From: Symbiodinium natans
Taxonomy: Eukaryota; Sar; Dinophyceae; Suessiales; Symbiodiniaceae
Direction: 5' to 3'
DNA: 64,000 bases
Assembly (NCBI GenBank): GCA_905221605.1
Contig: CAJNDS010000045.1
Location: 153,501-217,500 of the forward strand
A program made the position numbers and the translations under genes. Shown here in pieces: positions 33,601 through 41,866 of the stretch; position 1 is the stretch's first letter, and each line of letters starts with the position of its first letter. The notes under the pieces were generated by a model that was given only the letters and a program-made list of their open reading frames with translations, was not told where the DNA came from and made no database searches.

Positions 33601-36600
33601 GGGGGGGGGGGGTGGGGGTGGGGGGGGGGGGGGGGGTGGGGGGGGGTGGGGGGGGGGGTGGGGTGGGGGTGGGTGGGGGGGGGGGTGGGCGGGGGTGTGG
33701 GGGGGGGGGTGGGGGGGGGGGTGGGCGGGGGGGGTGGGGGGGGGGGGTGGGTGGGGGGGGGGGGTGGGGGGGGTGGGGGGGGGTATCAACCTTAAGTCCT
33801 CCATCCCCAACCACGGAAAGCCCTAGATTCTTCGGACGAGCCCACCTTCCACCTCTCTTTGGGGGAAGTAGGGTTTAGGGTTCAGGGTTTAGGGTTTGGG
33901 GTTTAGGGTTCAGGGTTCAGGGTTTAGGGTTTAGAGTTTAGGGCTTAGAGTTTAGGATAGGCCCCTATTCCAACCTGTTTAGGGCTTGGGTTCCCGTATA
34001 AGCCCCTTTCAACCAGGAAATTGCGAGCCTTTTCATTCCAAGGTTGGCCTTGGGTCCCTTGGGGACCGAAAAAGTTTGAGGCGAGCCCCAACCTCCCTAC
34101 ACATCCCTAAGCGTTCGGTGTTTGCAGGGCTTTAAGTTGTCTTAGGGATGCTTGGGAATTTATGTGTTTAAATGTTTGGGGTACTAGAATTCTTAAACCC
34201 TATAAACCTTAAACCCTAAACCCTAAACCTAAACCCTAAACATGGAATTGTTGCTAGGGTTTCCAAGCTCAGAAAAGTTTCGGGGTTGGCCCCTAAGCCT
34301 CTCTATTTCACCTTGACGTAGGGGACTCTCCATGCGACAACCCTCAAATACAGAACCACCCCCCAAGTACTCCTAAACCCTAGCCCTAAACCTTAAACAC
34401 TAAACCCTAGCCCTAAACCCTAAACCCTGAAACCCCAAACCCTAACCTGAACGTCCCCTCCCCCCGAAAGCCCCTGTGAGGGCTTCTAAGGAACCCTAAA
34501 CCCTAAACTCTAAACCTGAACCCTAAACCAACTGTCCAGAAGGTACCGATTCTGGGGCTTTCCGATGAGGAGGCGGAAGTGGACTGGCGAGGCGCATGGT
34601 GTCCTTGGTGGTTTTTGGGGTTTGGGGGGTTTAGGGTCTAGGGCTAGGGTTTAGGGTTTAGGGCTAGGGTTTAGGGTTTAGGGTTTAGGGTTTAGGGTTT
34701 AGGGTTTAGGGTTTAGGGTTTAGGGTTTAGGGTCTAGGGTCTAGGGTCTAGGGTCTAGGGTCTAGGGTCTAGGGTCCAAGTACATACCACACAGAGGTAC
34801 AGGGATCCCTTAGGGGCAGCCGTATCATCCGCTGAACTTCGCCTTCCCTTGAATGCTGGCATCCAAGCGCCCAAAGAAACCAGCACTAAAGGTTCGGGGT
34901 TTGGGTTTGGGGTTTAGGGTTTAGGGTTTAGTTTTTAGGGTTTAGGGTTTATGGGGTTAGGGGTTAGGGGTTTAGGGGTTAGGGGTTTAGGGTTTAGGGT
35001 TTCTGCTTCTACCAAAAGAGCACCCCCCCCCCCCCCCCCCCCCAAGCTATTTTTGGGCAGGGTTTTGGGTGACACTGAGAGGGGCTCCTGTTGCTGAAAC
35101 GCTATGGGGTTGATATCGTAAACCCGAACTGTTGAAACCTATAATAACGTTCAGACACCCTGAACCTTAAACCCTGCACCCTAAAACCCTCCAGACCTAC
35201 TCTCTAAATTCCATATTCCCTAAAATCCTAACCCCCCCAAAACACCTCAACACCCCCAAATACCCTTAAAACCCCTAAAAACCTAAAACTCCTAAAACCC
35301 CTAAAGCCCCTAAACCCCCCTCAAAGCCCCTGAGGCCCCTAAAGGCCCTGAAACCTCTAAAACCCCTAAAACTCAGACAGCCCCCTAACCCCCAAAAGCC
35401 ATGAAGCCCCTAAAACCCCTGAAAGCCCCTGAACCCCTAAAGCCCCTAAAACCCCTAAAGCCCCGAAAAGCCCTGAAACCTCCAAATCCAACCCTAATCC
35501 CTCTGAGCTCCACGCCCTGAGCCGCTTTTCCCTAAACCCTAAACCCTAAGCCCTAAGCCCTAAACCCTAAACCCTAAATAGGGGTTAGGGTTTAGGGGTT
35601 AGGGTTCAGGGGGTTTAGGGTTTAGGGTTTAGGGTTAGTAGGAACCCTAAACCCTAAACCCTAAGCCTTGAGAAAGCCCAAGCTGCCACGAAGGTTCAGG
35701 TGCGCGTGTTTGGTACACTCTGGAGGCATGGCTTCCTTTTGGATGAGGGTTTAGGGTTTAGGGTTTGGGGTTTGGGGTTTAAGGCTTGGGGTTGAGGGAT
35801 TTCGGCCGAGGATGAATTAACGGTGTAGGTTTAGGGTTTATTTAGGGTTTAGGGTTAGGGTTTTAGGGTTTGGGGTTCAGGGTTTAGGGTTTTAGGTTTT
35901 GGGCTGAGGGTGAATACCCCTCTGTTTGTTTGGATTTCGGACCCTAAACCCTACCCTAAACCCTAAACCCTCAAGCCCCCTGTAACTGGAAATTATTGCG
36001 AAAATTCAAAAGCGAAACTCCTTGAAACTCCTCGAAACTTCCCCGGACCTGAACCCTCAATAATTTCAATAAGCCCTAAACCCTAAACCCTAACTGGGCA
36101 ACCTGTGTGAGGTAGGCTTCCTATAGCATTGGTATCCCGAAACAAAACGAAATACTTACAGCCACCATCAACTCCTAAAACCCTAAAACCTAAACCCTAC
36201 ACCCTAAACCCGAAACCCGAAACCCTAAACCCTAAACCCTAAACCCTAAACCCTAAACCCTAAACCCTAAACCCTAAACCCTAAACCCTAAACCCTAAAC
36301 CCTAAACCCTAAACCCTACACCTGCACTCAACATACTCATGGTGAAAAATGAGTATCTACATAGTCCATTCACTCTTAAGAAAAGCAATTGGCGCCTGAG
36401 TTGTTGGGTATCTGGCCCTTCTGGAAGGGTACCGTAGATGAGTTACATGTCGAGATTTTAGGCTGGGCTCTTCCAGAACAATCAGTACCCTTCACAGCAC
36501 ATAACAGCGTTGTCAAGAGTTCCTGATGGCTAAAATCCTTCGCATTGGTGTGCAGCACCCTCGACCTTTGAAGCTGAACCCTCAACCCTCAACCTCGCCG

Positions 36601-37084
36601 TGCAGCCACCCTAAACCTTAAACATGAAAGTGGGGACATCATAAGATTCCAGGGCGCCCACAAAAAGATCTTAGAGCATGGAACAAGACAGATATTCTTC
36701 AGGAACCCTTGGGTTAGGGGCTTGGGGTTGAGCCCTCAGCCCCCTCCACCCTGAAACGGAAAGTCTGAGTCCTTAACCCTTCGCGTGTGCACGCACGCTG
36801 GTCGTCTTGTTTAGGTCTTTAGGGATGACCCTCGATGGGGGTTTAGGGCCCCGTGTTTGGATTCCAAGATCCTTGCTTTAGAGTCTGGCCTACGGTCGAG
36901 TTAAAAACCCGCGCAGTGCTGAGTAGGTAACCTTGAAAATAGCGGGTTTAGGGGTTTAGGGTTTCGGGTTTAGTAAGCGTTTAGAGTTAAAACCCTAAAC
37001 CCGAAACCCGAAAGCCGAAACCCGAAACCTACGGCAGGACACCGGGGTGCAGTACACCGGCGGAGATGGTGTCGACCTGGACAG
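21645..37084 (+). CDS. Tandem micro-exon gene, copy TD1 (span)
   Basis: At least 13 short exons spread over 15.4 kb each have a homologue in the same order in TD2 (43611-61428). Exon lengths agree or differ by a multiple of 3. In-frame chains link e1-e2-e3, e5-e6-e7-e8-e9 and e10-e11-e12-e13. Donors are GC or GT and acceptors are mostly AG|G. Introns of 0.3 to 4 kb consist largely of telomere-like repeats and foldback elements. The joined pieces contain [35 protein letters not shown] and [17 protein letters not shown]. From memory this resembles a repeated beta-sandwich (E-set or carbohydrate-binding-like) domain common in dinoflagellate proteins. Exact function is unknown. Pieces between e3 and e5, between e9 and e10, and the ends are missing from my reading. 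Confidence 0.65.
21711..21830 (-). mobile_element. 120-bp TA-flanked inverted-repeat element, copy 3
   Basis: Same element in reverse orientation. It is flanked by GGGCT-TA and TA-GGGCTTA, so it sits within a GGGCTTA variant of the telomere motif. Confidence 0.9.
21833..21895. repeat. 21-bp tandem repeat next to element copy 3
   Basis: Three units of GGGCTTAAGGGGCTTAGGTCA follow the element directly. Confidence 0.85.
21896..22010 (+). repeat. TTTAGGG/TTTCGGG array
   Basis: Heptamers with a run of TTTCGGG variants in the middle. Confidence 0.9.
22143..22215. mobile_element. Foldback of the GGGCCCAAGTATATAC family
   Basis: Left and right arms around ATATTTGGGCCCT and AAGTATATACTATATGGG are related to the elements at 20880-20955 and 40589-40685. 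It is a decayed copy. Confidence 0.5.
22624..22643 (+). CDS. TD1 exon e2 (20 nt)
   Basis: After CGACAG the exon codes (R)TRLHLT(G) and ends CACAG|GCGGGA. The TD2 partner at 44849-44868 is also 20 nt (TKLYLT) with the same acceptor form (CAG|GAC) and a GC donor. Confidence 0.55.
22907..23040. mobile_element. Foldback element, TTAC..GTAA family, copy 1
   Basis: Arms TTACTGGGAGGTTCAGGGTA and its inverse (ending CCATGAACCTCCGAGTAA) enclose GTTAGAAGTACAGCTAG-like sequence. Related copies lie at 57533-57719 and 63156-63300. Non-coding. Confidence 0.8.
23085..23117 (+). CDS. TD1 exon e3
   Basis: (G)TFADWKTSFA(G), 33 nt, follows CAAAG and ends GCCG|GTCTCT. The TD2 partner (45637-45669) is also 33 nt and reads [10 protein letters not shown]. 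Both start two bases into a Gly codon begun by e2. Confidence 0.65.
23577..23680 (+). repeat. GGGCTTA variant array
   Basis: About nine homogeneous GGGCTTA units, then TTTAGGG. A variant unit amplified locally. Confidence 0.9.
24189..24230 (+). CDS. TD1 exon e4 (limits uncertain)
   Basis: ASSRLLQVPAGAGQ after CCAAG. The TD2 partner at 48126-48167 reads [14 protein letters not shown] after CTCAG. Eight of 13 residues are identical and the differences lie mostly at synonymous sites. It is not phase-linked to its neighbours, so other exons are probably missing here. Confidence 0.45.
24300..24635. repeat. Degenerate CCCTAAA region with a ~45-bp tandem duplication
   Basis: Decayed CCCTAAA words. 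A CCCTAAACTCAAAACCCTAA-type unit with CATCCCTACA recurs about three times at 24520-24620. Confidence 0.7.
24716..24790 (+). repeat. TTTAGGG/TTCAGGG array
   Basis: Six or so TTTAGGG units followed by TTCAGGG variants. Confidence 0.9.
24913..24976 (-). repeat. CCCTAAA array
   Basis: About nine perfect heptamers ending just before exon e5. Confidence 0.95.
25000..25056 (+). CDS. TD1 exon e5
   Basis: DVVRLKLCVELTSQSFSFQ, 57 nt in phase 0, follows GGTGAG and ends TTCCAG|GCGCAA (GC donor). A GTAAGG nine bases further is an alternative donor, but sequence past CAG is not conserved. The TD2 partner is at 49054-49110, also 57 nt. Confidence 0.7.
25068..25245 (+). repeat. TTTAGGG array passing into GGGTTTGA octamers
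   Basis: Heptamers, then TTTTAGGG, then about nine GGGTTTGA octamers (25165-25240). Confidence 0.95.
25352..25395 (+). CDS. TD1 exon e6
   Basis: [14 protein letters not shown](R), 44 nt, follows GAGAAG and ends CTCAG|GC. The TD2 partner at 51865-51908 has eight synonymous changes and one amino-acid change (N to S). The exon joins e5 in phase 0 and e7 in phase 2. Confidence 0.75.
25495..25690. repeat. TTTATA hexanucleotide microsatellite
   Basis: TTTATT, TTTATA and TATTAT units about 190 bp long. The Tyr/Leu-rich reading frame over it is an artefact of the repeat. Confidence 0.95.
25847..25900 (+). repeat. TTTAGGG array
   Basis: Seven perfect units. Confidence 0.9.
26451..26502 (+). CDS. 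TD1 exon e7
   Basis: (R)[17 protein letters not shown], 52 nt, follows the pyrimidine-rich acceptor CTTCTGTGCAG and ends GCA|GTCCAG. The TD2 partner at 53411-53462 is 52 nt after GAGCTGCAG, with a GC donor (GCT|GCAAGG). Ends in phase 0, matching e8. Confidence 0.75.
26770..26850 (+). CDS. Candidate isolated exon, Ser-rich
   Basis: The + frame TLNMVASWDSLDSSSSSEST then SGDLA ends at GCAG|GTGC. It lies directly after a poly-G run. Several frames are open here, so this is a weak call. Confidence 0.25.
27130..27214 (-). repeat. CCCTAAA array
   Basis: About 12 perfect heptamers. Confidence 0.95.
27613..27732 (+). mobile_element. 120-bp TA-flanked inverted-repeat element, copy 4
   Basis: Flanks are AACCC-TA and TA-AACCCTA, so removal restores CCCTAAACCC. 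Near-identical to copies 1 and 2. Confidence 0.9.
28370..28920 (-). repeat. CCCTTAAA / CCCCTTAAA array
   Basis: A ~550-bp block in which eight- and nine-base variants (CCCTTAAA, CCCCTTAAA) dominate instead of CCCTAAA. It is the longest variant-unit block in the window. No gene is seen. Confidence 0.95.
28930..29036 (+). CDS. Candidate isolated exon, Pro-rich
   Basis: The + frame AGATPGGPEPKPQSPEPVPP then SRKPRLWEELPQPAG lies between two long repeat arrays. Composition only. Confidence 0.28.
29038..29355 (+). repeat. Two TTTAGGG arrays
   Basis: 29038-29176 includes TTTTAGGG octamers, and 29280-29350 is nearly perfect. A short degenerate CCCTTGAA stretch lies between. Confidence 0.9.
29930..30190. 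CDS. Coding-like zone, strand undecided
   Basis: On the + strand, after GCACAG, a frame reads QLLAFTFGEACVLREQKAIK then LDRGSYESVLAAACRGYLGL. On the minus strand STFRLQEWNLDGFLLTQNTS is equally protein-like. It lies inside the TD1 span, so it is either a TD1 exon missing from TD2 or a nested gene. Confidence 0.3.
30300..30373 (-). repeat. CCCTAAA array
   Basis: Ten units, one variant. Confidence 0.9.
30410..30440 (+). CDS. TD1 exon e8 (31 nt)
   Basis: VAVAIGDLNA(G) after GCCAGAG, ends GCAG|GCGGGG. The TD2 partner at 55274-55304 is 31 nt ([10 protein letters not shown]) with the same GAG acceptor and GCAG|GC donor. Its trailing G completes a Gly codon with e9. Confidence 0.75.
31250..31385. 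CDS. Coding-like zone, strand undecided
   Basis: Three frames are open, including minus GELRLESAKGTSPTFFPKAI and plus LLTCWQELLLEWLLGRMSEM. No partner was found in TD2. Recorded as unexplained. Confidence 0.25.
31408..31684. mobile_element. Foldback element with GTTTCAAA subrepeats
   Basis: Arms of about 85-95 bp (31408-31500 and 31590-31684) are inverted copies carrying GTTTCAAA words and the shared core CGCTGTTAAGGGG. The interior is AT-rich and non-coding. Confidence 0.8.
31799..32036. mobile_element. Foldback element with GTTGATGGAC ends
   Basis: CTGTTGATGGACGAAATCCT on the left pairs with an inverted GATTTTGTCCATCAACAG on the right. A GACCGAAATCCTGCATCA copy also lies inside. Confidence 0.75.
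32316..32344 (+). CDS. TD1 exon e9 (donor uncertain)
   Basis: (G)HGLNFHVVE after TTGAG. The TD2 partner at 57942-57970 is also 29 nt ([10 protein letters not shown]) after ATGGAG. The first two bases complete the Gly of e8. The right limit may extend past GAG, since CTC/TCG follows instead of a donor. Confidence 0.65.
32396..32513 (+). repeat. TTTAGGG array
   Basis: About 16 units. Confidence 0.95.
33013..33110. mobile_element. Foldback element, GGGATGTTC family
   Basis: GGGATGTTCCCCCTTATACT pairs with AGTATAAGAAGAACATCCC inverted. A diverged relative lies at 60030-60113. Confidence 0.75.
33199..33232 (+). CDS. TD1 exon e10
   Basis: QTGVIVTVWVE, 34 nt, after GTGTGAG, ends GTGGAG|GCGCCG. 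The TD2 partner at 58961-58994 is 34 nt ([11 protein letters not shown]), ending GTGGAG|GTCCTC. Ends in phase 0, as e11 requires. Confidence 0.75.
33588..33784 (+). repeat. G-rich tract, almost 200 bp
   Basis: T-run, then G runs broken by single T or C (GGGGGTGGGGG pattern). The long Gly/Val and Pro/His frames over it are artefacts. It could form G-quadruplexes. Confidence 0.95.
34543..34591 (+). CDS. TD1 exon e11
   Basis: VPILGLSDEEAEVDWR(G), 49 nt, starts after an AAG and ends GGCGAG|GCGCATG. The TD2 partner at 59498-59549 is 52 nt ([17 protein letters not shown]), one codon longer, and also has a GC donor. Ends one base into a Gly codon. Confidence 0.7.
34640..34775 (+). repeat. TTTAGGG array passing into GGGTCTA units
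   Basis: Heptamers, then seven GGGTCTA variants. Confidence 0.95.
35694..35725 (+). CDS. TD1 exon e12
   Basis: (G)SGARVWYTLE, 32 nt, after ACGAAG, ends TGGAG|GCATGG. The TD2 partner at 60263-60294 is 32 nt ([10 protein letters not shown]) with a GC donor. Of the three frames, this one is best conserved. Confidence 0.75.
36190..36322 (-). repeat. CCCTAAA array
   Basis: About 18 units with CCCGAAA variants at the left. Confidence 0.95.
37038..37084 (+). CDS. TD1 exon e13
   Basis: DTGVQYTGGDGVDLD(R), 47 nt, after ACGGCAG, ends GGACAG|GTACAAG. The TD2 partner at 61382-61428 is 47 nt with the same acceptor CAG|GAC and the identical GTACAAG donor. It joins e12 in phase 0 and ends in phase 2. Confidence 0.75.
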
Positions 37085-37245
37085 GTACAAGTGCCGCGCT
37101 CAGGGCAACCTTCCCTTTTGTGGCCTAAAGGCTGCCCTAAACCCCTAAACCTGAAAGCTTAAACCCTAAACCCTAAAGTTTTGGCAGAGTTTAGAAGGCT
37201 GAAGGTTCAGATGATCTCCCCCCGCCTGAAGTCCATAAACCCTAG

Positions 37246-37848
37246 ACCCTAAACCCTAAACCCTAAACCCTAAACCCTAAACCCTAAACCCTAAACCCTA
37301 AACCCTAAACCCTAAACCCCAGCGCTGTCGAACTTTGGGGTGCCGGGTGCAAAGCGAAGCCGGCGGTCAGTGGTGGCTGACGCGCATGTAGCAATGGCAA
37401 AGCCGATTCGTGGGGCCTGGGGGTTTAGGGTTTAGGGTTTAGGGTTAGGGTTTAGGGTTTAGGGTTTAGGGTTTAGGGTTTAGGGTTTAGGGTTTAGGGT
37501 TTAGGGTTTAGGGTTTAGGGTTTAGGGTTTAGGGTTTAGGGTTTAGGGCCCTTAACCTTCAGGGTCCCCACACGAGTGACAGGTATGGGTATAGTGTGTG
37601 CTTTACCACAGGCTGTGATGCAGGCAATGCACCATGGATCTGGATTGCTTATGCAGGGGTGTGCGGCTGTCAATCCTTGTCATGAACGTGTGCACTTGAA
37701 GCTGCATGCCAGCCGCGCACGACGACAGCTCACCTTATTCCGCTTCCGTGTCCGTGTCCTCTTCCCTAAACTGTAAACCCTAAACCCTAAACCCTAAACC
37801 CTAAACCCTAAACCCTAAACCCTAAACCCTAAACCCTAAACCCTAAAG
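37246..37848. repeat. Three telomere-type arrays around a coding-like segment
   Basis: CCCTAAA 37246-37320, TTTAGGG 37423-37552, CCCTAAA 37770-37848. Between the last two, 37576-37760 is open on the + strand (MGIVCALPQAVMQAMHHGSG) but unassigned. Confidence 0.85.
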
Positions 37849-38070
37849 AGCTCAGGCACCCTAAACCCAAGTACTCATAAACAGATGCCGCCGTAGGGGT
37901 ACGAGTTGAAATCCTTGGAGTGGGAGTTCTGAGCTTGCGGCGTTTGGGGATTAGGGTTTAGGGTTTAGGGTTTATAGTTTAGGGTTTAGGGTTTAGGGTT
38001 TTGGGGTGTAGGGGTTTAGGGACATGGGGTTCAAGGTCTTGGGTTTTGGGGGATAGGGCGTAGGGTTTGG

Positions 38071-38136
38071 GATCATAAGACCCGAAGCGCTTATCGGTAC
38101 CGAGTGGGGCAAAATCTGGCTCCCAGCCTTCCGCCA
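38071..38136 (+). CDS. Candidate exon with a GTAAGA donor
   Basis: RPEALIGTEWGKIWLPAFR ends CCGCCA|GTAAGA. The donor and length suit a real exon. It lies downstream of e13 and could be a 3' exon of TD1, but no TD2 partner was seen. Confidence 0.4.
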
Positions 38137-38724
38137 GTAAGAACACCTACAGCCTCAACCCCGAACCTATGACACAGAGTAGGCCCCTGTTTTCTTTCTT
38201 TAGGGTTTAGGGTCCGTTGCACCCTTTTCATTCCGAGGATACTCTTGTGTCTCGAAACCCGAAGCCCAGTTCACGACTTCCTGATGTTCTGGGGGCGTGT
38301 GCGCCCTAAACCCGAAACTCTAATTTCCAAAGCCCTTAACCCTAAACCCTAAACCCTACACCCTGATTCCTACAAGGCCCGAAGTGAGGCATGCAGGGGT
38401 AGATCTGTGGATGCCCCCTCCCCGCTCCACCGCAAGCCGCCCAAAAAGCACAGGTGGATGACGGGCTGAGGGGACTGATGCAAAGTACATCGAGGGCAAA
38501 GTCCACTCGAGGAATCTGGGGTTACAGTTTAGGGTTTAGGATTTATAGGATTTAGGGTTTAGGGCTTAGGGCTTAGGGCTTAGGGTTTATATAGGGCTAC
38601 AGTAAGGTTGGGGATTTTGGGTTCAGGGTTTTGTGGCTGGGCTTTAGGGCTTTGGGTTGAAAGGCAAGCACAGCAAAGATTGATGGAGACGCTTGTTCGC
38701 TATAGAATGCTCACCTGGTTGTCC

Positions 38725-38886
38725 TAAGCCCTAAACCCTTAAACCCTTAACCCCTTAAACCCTCAAACCCTTAAACCCTTAAACCCTTAAACCCTTAAAC
38801 CCTTAAACCCTTAAACCCTTAAACCCTTAAACTCTTAAACCCTTAAACCCTTAAACCCTTAAACCCTTAAACCCCAAACCCTAAAC
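38725..38886 (-). repeat. CCCTTAAA octamer array
   Basis: About 17 octamers, homogeneous apart from one CTCTTAAA. Confidence 0.95.
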
Positions 38887-39077
38887 CATGCTTTCAGGCT
38901 CTTGAGGCGTCTTTAAAGCCACATCGTCTTTGCTTCACAACCCCACCCCTTCGGACAATGACACCTGGTTCTTTCCTGAGTTTTGGAGTACTATACTTTG
39001 ATACCCTTTTTGGTTGTGGGTTCCTATATAGCTACTTCTACCCAAAAGGTATGTACTTTTTTCCAGGGTCTACTCCA

Positions 39078-39137
39078 AAGTAGGGTTTAGGGTTTAGGGT
39101 TTAGGGTTTAGGGTTTAGGGTTTAGGGTTTAGGGTTA
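39078..39137 (+). repeat. TTTAGGG array
   Basis: Eight perfect units. Confidence 0.95.
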
Positions 39138-39417
39138 GATGTCGCTGAAATCCAGGCAGAATATAGACATGGTCATATCGAGATTCACGGGATCAGGGTG
39201 TTTCGAATTATCCAATGCCGATTCTGCCATCAAGATGGGCCGCAGCTCGATTGATGCTGAAAAGGGGCCCTGCAGACCCTAATTAAACTCCCTCATTAAA
39301 CTCCCTAAACCCCAAACCCTAAACGACTTAAGCCCCCAATGCTACCGTCTGGGTAGTCAGGCTTGCCTAAAGCCCTTTTGCCTTTTGCGGGTTCGAGCGC
39401 GTCTGCTGCCACATGAC

Positions 39418-39514
39418 ACATACACACACACACACACAAACCCTAAACCGTAAACCCTAAACCCTAAACCCTAAACCCTAAACCCTAAACCCTAAACCCT
39501 AAACCCTAAACCCT
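39418..39514 (-). repeat. CA microsatellite and CCCTAAA array
   Basis: CACACA (39420-39437) followed by ten CCCTAAA units. Confidence 0.95.
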
Positions 39515-40121
39515 GGGGGGTTAGGCTGAAGGTATTCGTTTTTGAGCTCCCAAGCCAGTGACCAAGGAATGTCCCCTGAATCAGGCAGGTCCCTTGATCT
39601 TTTTGAAGGGTTGTTCCTAATTTGACCCTAAGCCATGAACCCTAAACCCTAAATCCTAAATCCTAAACTCTAAACCCTAAACCTAAACCCTAAACCCTAA
39701 ACCCTTCTCATTAAGGGTTCGGGATGTTTAGGGATGCCCAGATCTAAACACCAGACGTTCCATCGACCGAAGGTTGCGTTTCCGTGACCAGCGCGGATAG
39801 CTACTTAGGACCCTTTGGGGATGAGGGCATCTAGACTGTAGCCATTTCTGCATCCACTTGTACATCTGCTTGTGTATCTGTATTGGATGTACATTGTGCA
39901 GGCACATTTGTTTGTGGCATTTGCGCAGCACAAGGTTGGCACAAGGTCTCGATTATCACCGGTCAGCTAGCAGCTTTCGACTGTCCGACGGCGGACTGTT
40001 ATACTTGTCACGTGTCACGTGTTCAGGGTCTGCATATGAGGTTCGTCCATGAGGTGGTTTTCAGGGCTTCGGAGGACCGGAGACTCTCAACCCCAACAGG
40101 GCTGATGGAGCTTGTACGGCT

Positions 40122-40236
40122 TACCCAAAGGGTCCTAAGTACCTGCGTAGTAGAAAGTAGGGCTTCTAGAATAGGAATTGCTATTATGGCTTGGGTAAGT
40201 GCCTCACATATAGGTACGTAGGGCCCTTTTGGGTTA
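40122..40236. mobile_element. Foldback element, CCCAAAGGG family
   Basis: CCCAAAGGGTCCTAAGTACC pairs with an inverted GGTACGTAGGGCCCTTTTGGG-type arm. Confidence 0.65.
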
Positions 40237-40588
40237 AGGGCCTTCCATCGCGATGCGCTCATGGCTGGGTTTCGGGGCCACGGAGGCCTCGGGCGGCTAT
40301 GCCTCAGGCGCCCGGTGCCACTACCTCCCTGAGCCCCCAGAGAGAGTTGGCATTGCATTTCCTTAATGAAGGCTTGAGGGTTGCGTTATCAGGGTGAAAG
40401 GATCGTTTAAGTTCAGGCTAGAGCTGAGATTTACACTTTTCGGATTGGTGGAACATGTATCCTTTCTCTCTGAAGAAAGAATGGCGTTCGGCATTTGCAT
40501 CGGGACTTTTGGGCCAGGATCCAGAAATCATGAATGTCAGGAGTACGTAGGTCAGGCATGGGGCTCATGTTTATGAAAGCAACCCTAA

Positions 40589-40685
40589 GGGTCCATGTAC
40601 CTATATGGGATATACCTGGGCCTTAATGGGGTTCCCATATAGTAGCTTTCGGGCCCAAGTATATATGACATAGGTGCATGGACCC
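40589..40685. mobile_element. Foldback element, GGGTCCATG family
   Basis: GGGTCCATGTACCTATATG on the left and CATAGGTGCATGGACCC on the right form an imperfect palindrome. Fragments of the family are near 4355, 20900, 22150 and 44025. Confidence 0.8.
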
Positions 40686-40843
40686 TTCGGGCAACAAAGA
40701 GACTACGTGGTCGGGTTGCAAGTGGTGTCCCAGATGTCTCGCTGGCATGCATGGTAGCCCAGCTGTGCCGTGCTCGAAGAGGGTGCTCTTCCCCCGACAG
40801 CAAAGTCTGCGGCGTAGCAGGGTCGCGATCTTAAGAGAGTAGC

Positions 40844-41866
40844 ATGCATCCTTCGACAGTTGTAGTCCGCTCGCGACGGAAGGGCATGCTGGTCAATCGC
40901 TTTCCGGCCCTATGCTCGGAGCCAAACGGCAAGGTGGTAGCCAATAGGTTCGGGCGTGCACAAGCTTGGGAGATGTGGACGCTGGAGTGCATCGGAGACA
41001 AGGTTGCCCTTCGTTCTCATCATGGCAAGTATCTCACGGCCAAGAAGGATGGATCTGTTGTAGCAACGCAAAGTAAAGCCAGGAGCTGGGAAAAGTGGAC
41101 CATGGAGAATGCCCCAGGCTCCGACGGTTACATCATCACTTTCAAGTCCTGCCACGGCAAGTACCTCTGTGCCGATGATGGACACTTCCTCAACGTTGGG
41201 GTTGGGAACGTCGTGCGCGCTGATCGGGATGCACGTGGCGAGTGGGAGCAGTGGACGCTCAGCACGCCTGATGACGTTCCATTGGTCCGAACGGACATCA
41301 TTTCTGCCGTTGGTGCCGCAGGGTGTGCTGGGGCACTGGGGACAGCAGGTGCTCTTGCGTTGACCCCGGCCGTTGCTGGTGCACTTGGATTCACAGCTCA
41401 AGGAATCACGGCAGGGAGTGCAGCCGCCGGTATGATGTCGGCCGCCGCGCTGGCAGAAGGAGGCGGTGTCGCCGCAGGGAGTACAGTCGCGACCCTTCAA
41501 GCCGTTGGAGCCACAGGTGCGGGCGCCCTTGCCGGCACGGCATTGGCTGGGACCATCTGCGCCGCGGCTATCCCAGTGGCCAGCACTGTGGGGCTGGTTG
41601 TCTGGGGCGGTGTCGTCGCCACCCGTAGCTTTCTAGACAACCCCCTCAAGAAAAAACCGCCACCCGGCAAGTGGCTACTTGGAACAGAGGAGGGGGTAAA
41701 CAATGTGCTGTTCTATGAGTTCCAGGATGAGCCAGCCGCCGTACGTGCCTTCGATGACGTGAAAACAGCACGGGTGCTTTTCAACCGGAAGCACGAGGAG
41801 GTGCGATCGGGAGGCTGGAACGGAGAATCGGTCAAAACCATCCGAAACGTTGCCAAAGGCCACTGA
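40844..41866 (+). CDS. Fascin-like beta-trefoil / ISG12 (IFI27)-like fusion protein
   Basis: A single uninterrupted frame of 340 residues with a TGA stop. Residues about 12-150 contain three repeats with HGKYLTA or HGKYLCA and WEMWTL, WEKWTM, WEQWTL, the pattern of fascin-like beta-trefoil domains (actin-bundling or sugar/lipid-binding folds). Residues about 155-262 are Ala/Gly-rich and hydrophobic with GITAGSAAAGMMSAAALAE and GGGVAAGSTVATLQAVGATG. This is a clear match to the ISG12/IFI6-IFI27 family, small membrane proteins linked in animals to mitochondria and cell death. The last 75 residues (KWLLGTEEGVNNV, ARVLFNRKHEEV) were not recognised. It is one of the few intact, intron-free genes here and lies between TD1 and TD2. 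The ATG at 40844 is the first in frame, but an upstream exon cannot be excluded. Localisation and role are inferred from domains only. Confidence 0.85.
   Translation: MHPSTVVVRSRRKGMLVNRFPALCSEPNGKVVANRFGRAQAWEMWTLECIGDKVALRSHHGKYLTAKKDGSVVATQSKARSWEKWTMENAPGSDGYIITFKSCHGKYLCADDGHFLNVGVGNVVRADRDARGEWEQWTLSTPDDVPLVRTDIISAVGAAGCAGALGTAGALALTPAVAGALGFTAQGITAGSAAAGMMSAAALAEGGGVAAGSTVATLQAVGATGAGALAGTALAGTICAAAIPVASTVGLVVWGGVVATRSFLDNPLKKKPPPGKWLLGTEEGVNNVLFYEFQDEPAAVRAFDDVKTARVLFNRKHEEVRSGGWNGESVKTIRNVAKGH

Noticed and set aside
33512-33878. Long Pro/His and Gly/Val frames on both strands
   Set aside because: Produced by the G-rich tract at 33588-33784.
39834-39855. CTGTAGCCATTTCTGC, spliced-leader-like
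   Set aside because: Too many differences after the first 12 bases to call a relict leader; mentioned only as a weak hint.
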